From: Pseudomonas fluorescens
Lineage (GTDB): Bacteria > Pseudomonadota > Gammaproteobacteria > Pseudomonadales > Pseudomonadaceae
Assembly: GCF_902497895.1 (NCBI RefSeq)
Contig: NZ_CABVHQ010000055.1
Coordinates: 1-40,260, forward strand
DNA: 40,260 nt
Direction: 5' to 3'
Under the pieces are notes generated by a model. That model worked only from the letters and a program-made list of their open reading frames with translations. It did not search any database and was not told the origin of the DNA. The translations under genes and the position numbers were made by a program. This document shows positions 31,817 through 39,961 of the stretch, one piece after another; the stretch's first letter is position 1; the number at the start of each line of letters is the position of its first letter.

Positions 31817-33481
31817 ATGACTATAAAGACGAACATGCAGCCAGAGCGACGTTCCGCCATGCTTGAGTCAGGCGCATGGAATGACAAGATCATTACAGAC
31901 TATCTCGATCAAGCGGTGTCCAGCGCTCCCAACTCGGCCGCACTGATTGCCTACCGGGTGAGCGAGGATGAACGCCGCGTCATCAGCTACCGCGAACTGA
32001 ATGGCCTGGTGACCCGTATGGCTGCAGGTTTGGCCGCGCTGGGTGTCAACAAGTCCGATGTGGTGTCCTGCCAACTGCCCAATTGGTGGCAGACAACTGC
32101 TCTGCACCTGGCTTGTGTGCGTATCGGTGCCATTCTCAATCCGCTGATGCCGATTTTCCGTGAGCGCGAGCTGGCCTTCATGCTCGGCCACGCACAGAGC
32201 CGGGTCCTGGTGATCCCCCACAGCTTCCGTGGCTTCAATTACCCGGCGATGGTGCAGGGGATGCGCGACGAACTGCCCGATCTCGAGCACGTGTTGGTGA
32301 TTGGTGGCGACCACAGCGCTGACTGCTTCGAGCAAGTCCTGCTGCAACGCGCCTGGGAGGAAGAGGTAGACACCCAGGCGTTGTTTGCCGAACGCCGTCT
32401 GGCCGGTGACGATGTGGTGCAGCTGCTATACACCTCCGGCACCACCGGTGAACCGAAGGGTGTCCTGCACAGCTCCAACACCCTGTTCAGCAACGTACGT
32501 CCCTATGCCGAGCGCTTGCAGCTGGGCTCTGAAGATATCGTTTTCATGGCCTCGCCGATCGCCCACCAGACCGGTTTTCTCTACGGCCTGATGATGCCGA
32601 TTTATCTGAAGAGCACTGCTGTTCTGCAAGACATCTGGGACGCGCGCTTCGCAGTCAAGGTAGTCAATGCCGAGCGGCCGACCTTCACCATGGCGTCGAC
32701 CCCGTTCCTGGCCGATCTGATCGATATTGCCCCCGAGCACCGCGAAGAACTTTCATCGCTGGGTATTTTTGTCGCCGCCGGAGCCCCTATCCCCAGCGCC
32801 CTGGTGGAAAAAGCCAGTACTGCGGTAAATGCCAGGATCATTTCTGCCTGGGGCATGACTGAGAGCGGCGCGGTGACCATGACCCGCTTGCACGACGATG
32901 CCGAGCGCGCCATTCATACCGATGGACTGGCCCTGCCATTTACCGAGGTGATGATCGCCGACGAGCACGGCAATGAAGTGCCCCGCGGCACTGAAGGCAA
33001 CTTGTTGGTGCGCGGCGCCAGCGTGTTCGTCGGCTATCTCAAGCGTCCCGAACTTTATGGCGTGGATGACCATGGCTGGTTTGCCACCGGCGACCTGGCA
33101 CGCATGGACGCACAGGGCTACATCCGCATCACCGGACGCACCAAGGATGTGGTGATCCGCGGCGGCGAGAACATCCCCGTGGTGGAGATCGAGAACCTGC
33201 TCTACAAGCACCCGGCAATTTCCGCCGTGGCCCTGGTTGGCTGCCCGGATCCACGCCTGGGCGAGCGGCTGTGCGCCTATGTGACCCTGCACGACGCTGA
33301 CTCCAGCCTGAGCCTGGAAGAAGTGGTGAGCTTCCTCCTGCAACAGCGCCTGACCAGGAATTACCTGCCCGAATACCTGGAAGTGCTGCAGGCCTTGCCG
33401 CGCACCCCTTCCGGAAAGATTCAGAAATTCAAACTGCGCGAACAGGCCGCGGATATCCGCCTGGACTCTGCCAAGCGCTGA
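31817..33481 (+). CDS. aliA: Acyl-CoA ligase, AliA-like (cyclohexanecarboxylate-CoA ligase)
   Basis: A 554-residue AMP-forming acyl-CoA synthetase. Adenylation motifs in order: LLYTSGTTGEPKGVLHS (about 202-218), SAWGMTESGAV (about 344-354), GWFATGDLARMDAQGYIRIT and GRTKDVVIRGGENIPVVEIE, and the C-terminal catalytic lysine in PRTPSGKIQKF (about 535). It would activate cyclohexanecarboxylate (or a related alicyclic acid) with ATP and CoA. Assignment rests on resemblance to AliA/BadA-neighbour ligases and on badH, badI and aliB following directly. Two ATGs (31817, 31835) and an upstream GTG are possible starts; none has a strong ribosome-binding site. It is the first gene of the rightward operon. 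Confidence 0.85.
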   Translation: MTIKTNMQPERRSAMLESGAWNDKIITDYLDQAVSSAPNSAALIAYRVSEDERRVISYRELNGLVTRMAAGLAALGVNKSDVVSCQLPNWWQTTALHLACVRIGAILNPLMPIFRERELAFMLGHAQSRVLVIPHSFRGFNYPAMVQGMRDELPDLEHVLVIGGDHSADCFEQVLLQRAWEEEVDTQALFAERRLAGDDVVQLLYTSGTTGEPKGVLHSSNTLFSNVRPYAERLQLGSEDIVFMASPIAHQTGFLYGLMMPIYLKSTAVLQDIWDARFAVKVVNAERPTFTMASTPFLADLIDIAPEHREELSSLGIFVAAGAPIPSALVEKASTAVNARIISAWGMTESGAVTMTRLHDDAERAIHTDGLALPFTEVMIADEHGNEVPRGTEGNLLVRGASVFVGYLKRPELYGVDDHGWFATGDLARMDAQGYIRITGRTKDVVIRGGENIPVVEIENLLYKHPAISAVALVGCPDPRLGERLCAYVTLHDADSSLSLEEVVSFLLQQRLTRNYLPEYLEVLQALPRTPSGKIQKFKLREQAADIRLDSAKR

Positions 33482-33520
33482 TGACTGGCAATTCAATCAA
33501 AACAATATGAGGACTGCTGC

Positions 33521-34288
33521 ATGAAAGGTCTTACTGGAAAAACCGTAATCATCACCGGTGGCGGCGGCGGCATTGGTCGTGCCGTATGCCAGCGCTTTGC
33601 CGCTGAAGGCAGCCTGGTGGCGGTGCTTGATCGTGACGGCGCCGCCGCGCAAACCACTGTCGATCTGATCACCCAAGCCGGTGGCAAGGCACAGGCCTAC
33701 GCCGCCGACATCACCGATTACGCCGCCATCGTCGAGACCGTGGCAGCCATCGAAATAGACCTTGGCGTACCGACCGTACTGGTCAACAACGCCGGCTTCG
33801 ACCGCTTCATGCCCTTCCTCAAGACCGAGCCGGCCATGTGGCAACAGCTGATCTCGATCAACCTGACCGGTGCGCTGAACATGCACCACGTGGTCCTGCC
33901 GAAGATGCTTGAAGCCGGTGGCGGCAAGGTCATCAATGTGGCTTCCGACGCCGCCCGCGTCGGCTCCTCCGGCGAAGCCGTGTACGCCGCCTGCAAGGCA
34001 GGCCTGGTGGGTCTGTCCAAGACCCTGGCGCGTGAACTGGCGACCAAGAACATCAACTTCAATGTGGTCTGCCCGGGCCCGACCGATACCGCCCTGCTGA
34101 AAAGCGTAGCGGCTACCTCGAGCAACCCGGAGAAGCTGATGGAAGCCTTCAAGAACGCCGTTCCGATGCGCCGCCTCGGCCAGCCGGAAGACTACCCGGG
34201 CATCATCGCCCTGCTCGCCAGCGACGACGCCAACTTCATCACCGGACAGGTTATTTCCGTGTCCGGCGGCCTGACCATGGCCGGCTAA
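33521..34288 (+). CDS. badH: 2-hydroxycyclohexanecarboxyl-CoA dehydrogenase, SDR family (BadH)
   Basis: A 255-residue short-chain dehydrogenase. The cofactor loop TGGGGGIG is at 12-19, NNAG at 89-92 and the catalytic triad S142, Y155, K159 in NVASDAARVGSSGEAVYAAC and the following K. These segments, together with VVCPGPTDTALL and SDDANFITGQVISVSGGLTM, follow Rhodopseudomonas BadH closely, including the otherwise unusual DAARVGSSGE stretch. It would oxidise 2-hydroxycyclohexanecarboxyl-CoA to the 2-keto compound with NAD+. AGGACTG precedes ATG 33521. The genes on both sides encode its partner enzymes, with gaps of 39 and 14 bp. Confidence 0.92.
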   Translation: MKGLTGKTVIITGGGGGIGRAVCQRFAAEGSLVAVLDRDGAAAQTTVDLITQAGGKAQAYAADITDYAAIVETVAAIEIDLGVPTVLVNNAGFDRFMPFLKTEPAMWQQLISINLTGALNMHHVVLPKMLEAGGGKVINVASDAARVGSSGEAVYAACKAGLVGLSKTLARELATKNINFNVVCPGPTDTALLKSVAATSSNPEKLMEAFKNAVPMRRLGQPEDYPGIIALLASDDANFITGQVISVSGGLTMAG

Positions 34289-34302
34289 CCAGGAGAACTT
34301 CC

Positions 34303-35085
34303 ATGAATTACGAAGACATTCTGTACACCGAAGTCGAGGGTGTTGCGACCATCACCATCAACCGTCCGGATCGCTACAACGCCTTCCGCGGCCAGACCTG
34401 CATGGAGCTGATCCACGCCTTCAACCGCGCTGGCTGGAACAAGGAAGTCGGGGTCATCGTGCTCACCGGCGCTGGCGACAAAGCGTTCTGCACCGGCGGT
34501 GACCAGAGCGCCCATGAAGGTCAGTACGACGGCCGTGGCCTGATCGGTCTGCCGGTAGAAGAACTGCAGGGTCTGATCCGCGATGTACCCAAGCCGGTGA
34601 TCGCCCGGGTCAATGGTTTCGCCATCGGCGGCGGTCACGTGCTGCACGTGGTCTGCGACCTGAGCATCGCTTCCGAAAAGGCCATCTTCGGCCAGGTCGG
34701 CCCGAAAGTCGGCTCGGTTGATCCGGGTTTCGGCACGGCCTATCTGGGTCGCATCATCGGCGAAAAACGCGCCCGTGAGATCTGGTACCTGTGCCGCAAA
34801 TACACCGCTCAGCAAGCCTGCGACTGGGGCCTGGTGAACGCGGTAGTGCCCCATGAAGAACTGGATGCCGAGGTACAGAAATGGTGCGACGAGATCCTCG
34901 AGAAGAGTCCGACCGCCCTGTCCATTGCCAAGCGCTCGTTCAACGCCGACAGCGCCAACATCGCCGGGATCGGCGCCCTGGGAATGCAGGCACTGAGCCT
35001 GTACTACGACACCGATGAAGCCAAGGAAGGAACCGCTGCGTTCAAAGAGAAACGCAAGCCGGAATTCCGCAAGTTCTACAAGTGA
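34303..35085 (+). CDS. badI: 2-ketocyclohexanecarboxyl-CoA hydrolase, ring cleaving (BadI)
   Basis: A 260-residue crotonase-family protein related to MenB. It opens the 2-ketocyclohexanecarboxyl-CoA ring hydrolytically to pimeloyl-CoA. The family segments are NRPDRYNAFRG (20-30), FCTGGDQSA (62-70), the oxyanion loop IGGGHVLHVVCDL (108-120) and QVGPKVGSVDPGFGTAYLGR (131-150), where D140 sits at the MenB-type active-site aspartate. The absence of the two hydratase glutamates (GGGH instead of GGGE) separates it from enoyl-CoA hydratases such as the badK-like protein. AGGAGAA precedes ATG 34303. This is the diagnostic gene of the pathway, since BadI-type ring cleavage has few other known roles. 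Confidence 0.93.
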   Translation: MNYEDILYTEVEGVATITINRPDRYNAFRGQTCMELIHAFNRAGWNKEVGVIVLTGAGDKAFCTGGDQSAHEGQYDGRGLIGLPVEELQGLIRDVPKPVIARVNGFAIGGGHVLHVVCDLSIASEKAIFGQVGPKVGSVDPGFGTAYLGRIIGEKRAREIWYLCRKYTAQQACDWGLVNAVVPHEELDAEVQKWCDEILEKSPTALSIAKRSFNADSANIAGIGALGMQALSLYYDTDEAKEGTAAFKEKRKPEFRKFYK

Positions 35086-35092
35086 TCCCGCT

Positions 35093-35116
35093 GCCGGCAG
35101 CCCCGCTGCTGCCGGC
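35093..35116 (+). other. Perfect GC hairpin between badI and aliB
   Basis: GCCGGCAGC (35093-35101) and GCTGCCGGC (35108-35116) form a perfect 9-bp stem with a 6-base loop, 8 bp after the badI stop. No T-run follows, so it is unlikely to be a terminator. An internal RNA-stability or processing hairpin that sets different levels of badHI and aliB message is plausible. Confidence 0.5.
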
Positions 35117-35148
35117 GCTATCCCCAGCCCAGGCTCGGAGAGAGAGAC

Positions 35149-36288
35149 ATGAATTTCGCATTCAATGAACAACAGAACGCCATTCGGGAAAGCGTTGCCC
35201 GCTTCAGCGCCGACGTGCTCGCCCCCGGCTACCGCCAGCGCGACCGCGACGGCCGTATCGAGCGCTCGGTGATCCTGCAAATGGGCGAAATGGGCCTGCT
35301 TGGCGGCGAACTGCCGGAAGAATTCGGCGGCAGCGGCCTGGACTGCGTCACCGCAGGGATCATCATCGAGGAAATCGCCAAGGGTGATTTCAACGTCGGC
35401 TATATCCCGCTACTGACCTCGCTCAACGGCCAGATCATCGCCCAGCACGCCTCCCCGGAACTGGCCAGGGAGTGGCTGAGCGCGATCACCGCCGGCCAGA
35501 AGATCGTCTGCATTGCCCTGACCGAACCCAGTGGTGGTTCCGACGCCGCCAGCCTGCGCATGAAGGCCGAGCGCAAAGGCGACGTCTATATCCTGAACGG
35601 CGAGAAGACCTCCATCTCCATGGCCGATCAGTCTGACGTTGCGGTGGTCTTTGCCCGCACCGGCACTCAGGAGTCGCGCGCCAACGGCATCAGTGCCTTC
35701 CTGGTGCCGATGGACCTGGCGGGCATCAGCACCACCCGTTTCGAGGATGCCGGCGAGCGCGCCATCGGCCGCGGTTCGATCTTCTTCGACAATGTCGAAG
35801 TACCCATCAGTCACCGCCTGGGCGACGAGGGCAAGGGTTTCAAGCAGGTGATGCAGGGCTTCGACTACAGCCGCGCGTTGATCGGCCTGCAATGCCTGGC
35901 GCTGGCCCAGCAGTCGCTGGACGAGACCTGGCAGTGGCTGACCGAACGCCAGGCCTTCGGCCAGAACCTCTCGGCCTTCCAGGGTCTGACCCATCCGCTG
36001 GCCGAATTGCAGACCTATGTGCATGCCGCCCGCCTGCAGTGTTACTACGCGCTGTGGCTAAAGGACAACAAGTTGCCACACAATGCCGAAGCGGCAATGA
36101 ACAAATGGTGGGGACCGAAGCTCGCGTTCGACGTGGTCAAGCAGTGTCTGCTGGCCCACGGTCATACCGGCTACGGCGAGGACCTGCCATTTGCCCAGCG
36201 CCTGCGCGATGTGCTCGGCCTGCAAATCGGTGACGGCACCGCCCAGATCATGAAAAATATCATCGCACGGGAATTCGTTCCCACGTGA
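35149..36288 (+). CDS. aliB: Cyclohexanecarboxyl-CoA dehydrogenase (AliB-like)
   Basis: A 379-residue acyl-CoA dehydrogenase. It starts MNFAFNEQQNAIRESVARFS and has the FAD/substrate segment CIALTEPSGGSDAASLRMKA (about 121-140). The loop that normally carries the catalytic glutamate reads LQIGDGTAQIMKNIIAREF (about 358-376), with aspartate where YEGT-type enzymes have glutamate. It would insert the ring double bond to give cyclohex-1-ene-1-carboxyl-CoA, passing electrons to EtfAB. Similarity to AliB and the presence of aliA, badH and badI upstream support this. GGAGAGAGAG precedes ATG 35149. It lies 71 bp before the marR start. Confidence 0.86.
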   Translation: MNFAFNEQQNAIRESVARFSADVLAPGYRQRDRDGRIERSVILQMGEMGLLGGELPEEFGGSGLDCVTAGIIIEEIAKGDFNVGYIPLLTSLNGQIIAQHASPELAREWLSAITAGQKIVCIALTEPSGGSDAASLRMKAERKGDVYILNGEKTSISMADQSDVAVVFARTGTQESRANGISAFLVPMDLAGISTTRFEDAGERAIGRGSIFFDNVEVPISHRLGDEGKGFKQVMQGFDYSRALIGLQCLALAQQSLDETWQWLTERQAFGQNLSAFQGLTHPLAELQTYVHAARLQCYYALWLKDNKLPHNAEAAMNKWWGPKLAFDVVKQCLLAHGHTGYGEDLPFAQRLRDVLGLQIGDGTAQIMKNIIAREFVPT

Positions 36289-36359
36289 CGCCTTGTTTGC
36301 TCCGGCAGGCAGGGTGTTGTCATAAACCCTAGCACCGACCGGATCGACAAGGAATCGCA

Positions 36360-36839
36360 ATGACCAGCAATAACACCAGGGGAATACCCAACCGCCTGTT
36401 CTTCAGGCTGTTCCAGACGGGAAACACCCTGCAACGGCAAGTGCAGAACGAGATGGGCATCAGCACCGTGCAGTGGGCGGTGCTCGGAGCCCTGTCCCGC
36501 GAAGGCTACGAGGAAGGCATCTCGTTCAACCAGCTGACCGAGTACCTGGTGGTCAGCCGGCAGAGTCTGGACGGTGTGCTCAAGCGCATGGAGCGCGACA
36601 ACCATGTGGTGCGCGTACCGCATCCCGATGACGGACGGGCGCGGATGGTGCAACTGACGGACACCGGTAAGGCGTACTGGGAGTCGCTACAGGAAAGGAT
36701 TTACCAGTTTTACCAGCAGGCGTTGAAAGGCTTCAGTTTCGACGACAGCGTCAGCCTGCTGCATTTTCTTACCAAGTTGCATGTCGATTTGGCCAAGGTC
36801 GCCCTTGGCAACGGGTTGCCGGACAAACAGGAGGACTAG
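36360..36839 (+). CDS. MarR-family regulator (BadR-like)
   Basis: A 159-residue MarR-type winged-helix repressor. The recognition region is FNQLTEYLVVSRQSLDGVLK (about 57-76), followed by the wing R-x-PHPDDGRARMVQLTDTGK (about 85-101). Flanking helices form the dimer domain. In Rhodopseudomonas the MarR protein BadR controls the cyclohexanecarboxylate and benzoate genes with a CoA-thioester intermediate as effector; the same role is inferred here from its position at the end of the ali/bad operon. Its likely operator is the CAACATGTTG palindrome at 31712-31721. AAGGAAT precedes ATG 36360. It may be co-transcribed with aliB, giving autoregulation. Confidence 0.82.
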   Translation: MTSNNTRGIPNRLFFRLFQTGNTLQRQVQNEMGISTVQWAVLGALSREGYEEGISFNQLTEYLVVSRQSLDGVLKRMERDNHVVRVPHPDDGRARMVQLTDTGKAYWESLQERIYQFYQQALKGFSFDDSVSLLHFLTKLHVDLAKVALGNGLPDKQED

Positions 36840-37265
36840 CAGGCTCAACACCCCTTCCCTTCCTGCCTCCGCGCCCTGCGGTAAGTTCAATGGCTTCACC
36901 GCCGTCAGTTCGCTCGTTCCAGATTTCGGCGATGTTTGGTCACATGATCGCCCTGGAAACGTGCGGGTCGCGGCATGGCGTTGAGTTTTCCCCGTTTTCC
37001 GTCCAGCTCAGCCTCGACTCTATCAAACAGCCACCCAGTCACCTGAACTTCTACTCACCAATGAAAGAGGCAGAATCCGCATCAGAGGCTACGCCGAGCT
37101 CACCTGAAAAATCTTAAGCGATTGATTACCCACAACAAAAAAGCGAATTTTAATCTTCACTTTACGTGATGACTCGTCCCGAAAAAATGCTCGAGTTCAA
37201 TAACAAAGTACCTCCTTAAACGCAATAGCTGGCTGTTCACCACAATAAAAACAAGAGGTCCAACC
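36840..37265. promoter_or_regulatory. Upstream region of the OprD-type porin gene
   Basis: A 426-bp stretch without a credible gene. The last 150 bp are AT-rich, as expected for a promoter, with AAGAGGT as ribosome-binding site just before ATG 37266. No CAACATGTTG copy, inverted repeat or clear terminator for the MarR gene was recognised. Confidence 0.35.
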
Positions 37266-38507
37266 ATGCTTGACCATTCCAAAACGCTGTCCATCGCCCT
37301 CGCTATCAGCAGCACCCTTATTGCTCAACGGGCGGTTGCCGAATTCAACGACGACAGCCACCTGACACTTGAAGCCCGCAACTTCTACATCAACCGTGAT
37401 TTTCGCGATAACCCGAGCACGGCAAACCACAAGGCTGAAGAGTGGGGACAAGGCTTTATGCTGCGTTACAACTCAGGCTTCACTGAAGGCACGGTGGGTT
37501 TTGGCGTGGATGCGCTCGGACTGCTCGGCCTGAAACTGGATTCCGGCCGTGGGACCAGCGGTGCAGGCGCCTTGCAAGTGCAGCGTGACGGTGACGTTTC
37601 AGACGACTTTGGTTTTGTCGGCGCTACCGCTAAAGCCAGAATGGCCAATAGCCTACTGACCATCGGCACCCATGCACCCACACTGCCTATCGCGTTTCGT
37701 AATGACACCCGTTTATTGCCGCAGACGTTTCAAGGTGCGCAGATTGTCTCCAGTGACATCGACAAATTGACTTTAACCGGCGGCCAGTTCCGCGCCACCC
37801 GCCTGCGCAACTCGACCGACTATGAAGACATGAACATGTTTGCCGATGGTTCCACAGGAGGCGTAGCCAGTGATCGTTTCAACTATGCAGGGGCTACTTA
37901 CGCACTGTTGCCGAACCTGACCACTACCTACTTCTTTGCCGAGTTGCAGGACAATTACAGCCAGCACTACGGCAATCTCATTCACTCCCTGCCATTGGCT
38001 GAAGGATTAAACCTGAAGTCCGAAGTGCGTTATTTCCAGAGTGAGAATGAAGGTCGCACCAACGTCGATAACCGCAACCTGGGGGCCATGTTCACCCTGT
38101 CCTATAAAGGGCATTCTCTGGGCACCAGCTACCAGAACCAGAGTGGCGATACCGGCATGCCCTTCATCGCCGGTGGTACCGATCCCTGGACATTCAACAC
38201 CGTTACTTACCACCATTTCCTGCGCGCCCGAGAAGACTCCTGGCAGGTTCGCTACGACTTCGATTTTGCGGTGGTCGGCGTTCCGGGGCTGAGCCTGATG
38301 ACACGCTATGTGTCAGGCGACAACTTTGAAATCGCCGGAATAAACGCCAAGGAATGGGAACGCGATGTTGATATCGGCTACGTGGTACAAAGTGGACCTC
38401 TGAAAAACGTCAGCCTGCGGGTACGTAATGTTGCCTATCGCGGCAGCCACACCACCGACATCGACGAAAACCGCCTGATCGTCGGCTACACCTTCAAGTT
38501 CTGGTAA
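37266..38507 (+). CDS. OprD-family outer-membrane porin
   Basis: A 413-residue porin of the OprD/OpdK group. Residues 1-25 form a signal peptide ending AVA before EFNDDSHLTLEARNFYINRD, the usual OprD start. An 18-stranded barrel is expected, with the family segments TTYFFAELQDNYSQHYGNLI (about 219-238) and a terminal aromatic residue (YTFKFW). OprD-family porins such as PhaK, BenF and OpdK import organic acids, so uptake of cyclohexanecarboxylate or a related acid is a reasonable guess given the adjacent catabolic operon. It sits 427 bp after the MarR gene, likely with its own promoter, and is followed by the nitroreductase gene 56 bp on. Confidence 0.85.
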   Translation: MLDHSKTLSIALAISSTLIAQRAVAEFNDDSHLTLEARNFYINRDFRDNPSTANHKAEEWGQGFMLRYNSGFTEGTVGFGVDALGLLGLKLDSGRGTSGAGALQVQRDGDVSDDFGFVGATAKARMANSLLTIGTHAPTLPIAFRNDTRLLPQTFQGAQIVSSDIDKLTLTGGQFRATRLRNSTDYEDMNMFADGSTGGVASDRFNYAGATYALLPNLTTTYFFAELQDNYSQHYGNLIHSLPLAEGLNLKSEVRYFQSENEGRTNVDNRNLGAMFTLSYKGHSLGTSYQNQSGDTGMPFIAGGTDPWTFNTVTYHHFLRAREDSWQVRYDFDFAVVGVPGLSLMTRYVSGDNFEIAGINAKEWERDVDIGYVVQSGPLKNVSLRVRNVAYRGSHTTDIDENRLIVGYTFKFW

Positions 38508-38517
38508 CCCTCCAGGC

Positions 38518-38534
38518 GCGGGCCCGGTGCCCGC
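38518..38534 (+). other. GC hairpin between porin and nitroreductase genes
   Basis: GCGGGC (38518-38523) pairs with GCCCGC (38529-38534) around CCGGT. No T-run follows, so it would at most attenuate or protect message between the two genes. Confidence 0.35.
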
Positions 38535-38563
38535 CCCCATTCCGACTTCCGGAGATCCATCAC

Positions 38564-39268
38564 ATGCATATCGATGCCGCCATCCGCTCTCGTAAATCAG
38601 TTCGCCGCTTCCTGCCCCTGAGCGTGCCCCGGCATGTGATCCAGCACATACTGGACCTGGCTGCACGCGCACCCAGCGGCAGCAATGTCCAGCCCTGGCA
38701 TGTCCATGTAGTGAGCGGCCAAGCCAAGCAGGCGCTGTGCGCAGATCTGCTTGTCGCTGCGACAACCCAGGCTGAACAGCACAATGCCGAGTACCAGTAT
38801 TACCCGGACAACTGGTTCGAACCCTACCAGGGACGCCGCCGAGCAGTCGGCTTCGACTTGTATGAAACGCTCGGCATCGAACGCGACGACACGCCCGCTC
38901 GCCACCAGCAGATGCTGCGCAACTACCAATTCTTCGATGCCCCGGTCGGCCTGTTGATCAGCCTCGATCGCAGGCTCAACACCGGCAGCTTCATGGATCT
39001 GGGCATGTTCATCCAGAACCTCATGCTCGCCGCCCGTGGCCAGGGCCTGCACACCTGCGCTCAGGCGGCATTTGCCGGGTACCACCAAGTCATCCGCCAG
39101 CATCTGCCTGTCGCGGACAACTTCATACTGGTTTGCGGTATCGCCCTGGGACATGAAGATCGCGATGCACCGGAAAACAGCCTGGAGACGCCGCGGGAAC
39201 CGGTGGCGGGTTTTGCCTCATTCCATGGCTTCGACGAGCCAGTTCACCCCGCGCCGGCGAGTGCGTGA
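38564..39268 (+). CDS. Nitroreductase-family flavoprotein
   Basis: A 234-residue NAD(P)H-dependent FMN enzyme of the nitroreductase superfamily. The N-terminal FMN-binding stretch AAIRSRKSVRRFLPLSVPRH (about 5-24) and RAPSGSNVQPWHVHVV (about 41-56) are visible, as is the glycine-rich segment DLGMFIQNLMLAARGQGLHT (about 146-165). Proteins of this shape reduce nitroaromatics or quinones in vitro, but true substrates are seldom known. CCGGAGAT precedes ATG 38564. Its place between the porin and the TetR gene suggests a small unit for an aromatic or alicyclic compound, not a proven part of the cyclohexanecarboxylate pathway. Confidence 0.82.
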   Translation: MHIDAAIRSRKSVRRFLPLSVPRHVIQHILDLAARAPSGSNVQPWHVHVVSGQAKQALCADLLVAATTQAEQHNAEYQYYPDNWFEPYQGRRRAVGFDLYETLGIERDDTPARHQQMLRNYQFFDAPVGLLISLDRRLNTGSFMDLGMFIQNLMLAARGQGLHTCAQAAFAGYHQVIRQHLPVADNFILVCGIALGHEDRDAPENSLETPREPVAGFASFHGFDEPVHPAPASA

Positions 39269-39337
39269 TGGCATCCCAAATCACCGAACACTTCAACATC
39301 GCGCTCCCGCGCCCCGTAACGGAGCAGCAACCTGACC

Positions 39338-39961
39338 ATGCCCGATAAAGCGCTGAAAAATGCTCACTGGACCGAACAAGCCATTCGCGAGGCAGCCATA
39401 TTACTGATCTCGAAGATCGGCTACGAATCGATGAGCCTGCGCCAACTGGCCACCCAGGCAGGCGTCAACCCAGGCACCCTGTACCTCTACTATCAGGGCA
39501 AGAAGGAACTGCTGCTGACCCTGGTGCTCGACTACCTGGAAGAACTCTCGCTCGCCTGGAAGCATTGCAAACCCCGCAATGCCAAGGCCGATGCAACGCT
39601 GCAGGCCTTCGTCGCCTTCCATGTCCGCTACCACCTGCTCAGGAAGGAACAGGGTGTGCTCGGCAACATGGAGCTCAGGAGCCTCGACGACGGCGAGCTT
39701 GAGACCGTCCGACAAGCCCGCCGGGCCTACCTGGGGGAACTGCAGGCGATCCTCGAACAAGGCAGGGCCGAGGGCCTGTTCCACTACGATGAGCCGAAAC
39801 TGCTCAGCCACATACTCTTCAACATGCTCACCCATGTCTGCTCCTGGTTCCGCCCCGAGGGCAAGCTCGGCATTGAAGAGGTGGTCAGCCAATACTCGGA
39901 ACTCGCATTCAGGATGGTTGGCTGCACCACCTGCACAGTGGACCCGACACGAAGGGCGTGA
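39338..39961 (+). CDS. TetR-family transcriptional regulator
   Basis: A 207-residue TetR/AcrR regulator. The N-terminal HTH covers about residues 12-58: EQAIREAAILLISKIGYESM, then SLRQLATQAGVNPGTLYLYY, ending in the conserved G-KKELL. The C-terminal ligand domain resembles the group regulating fatty-acid and steroid catabolism (YHLLRKEQGVLGNMELRSLD, about 97-116), so an acyl-CoA-type or lipophilic effector is possible. It lies 69 bp after the nitroreductase gene on the same strand. Target sites were not identified. It may control the nitroreductase/porin group or genes beyond the window. Confidence 0.85.
   Translation: MPDKALKNAHWTEQAIREAAILLISKIGYESMSLRQLATQAGVNPGTLYLYYQGKKELLLTLVLDYLEELSLAWKHCKPRNAKADATLQAFVAFHVRYHLLRKEQGVLGNMELRSLDDGELETVRQARRAYLGELQAILEQGRAEGLFHYDEPKLLSHILFNMLTHVCSWFRPEGKLGIEEVVSQYSELAFRMVGCTTCTVDPTRRA

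Noticed and set aside
36890..37117. 75-aa plus-strand frame between the MarR and porin genes
   Set aside because: No ribosome-binding site, low-complexity Ser/Pro-rich product and no family resemblance.
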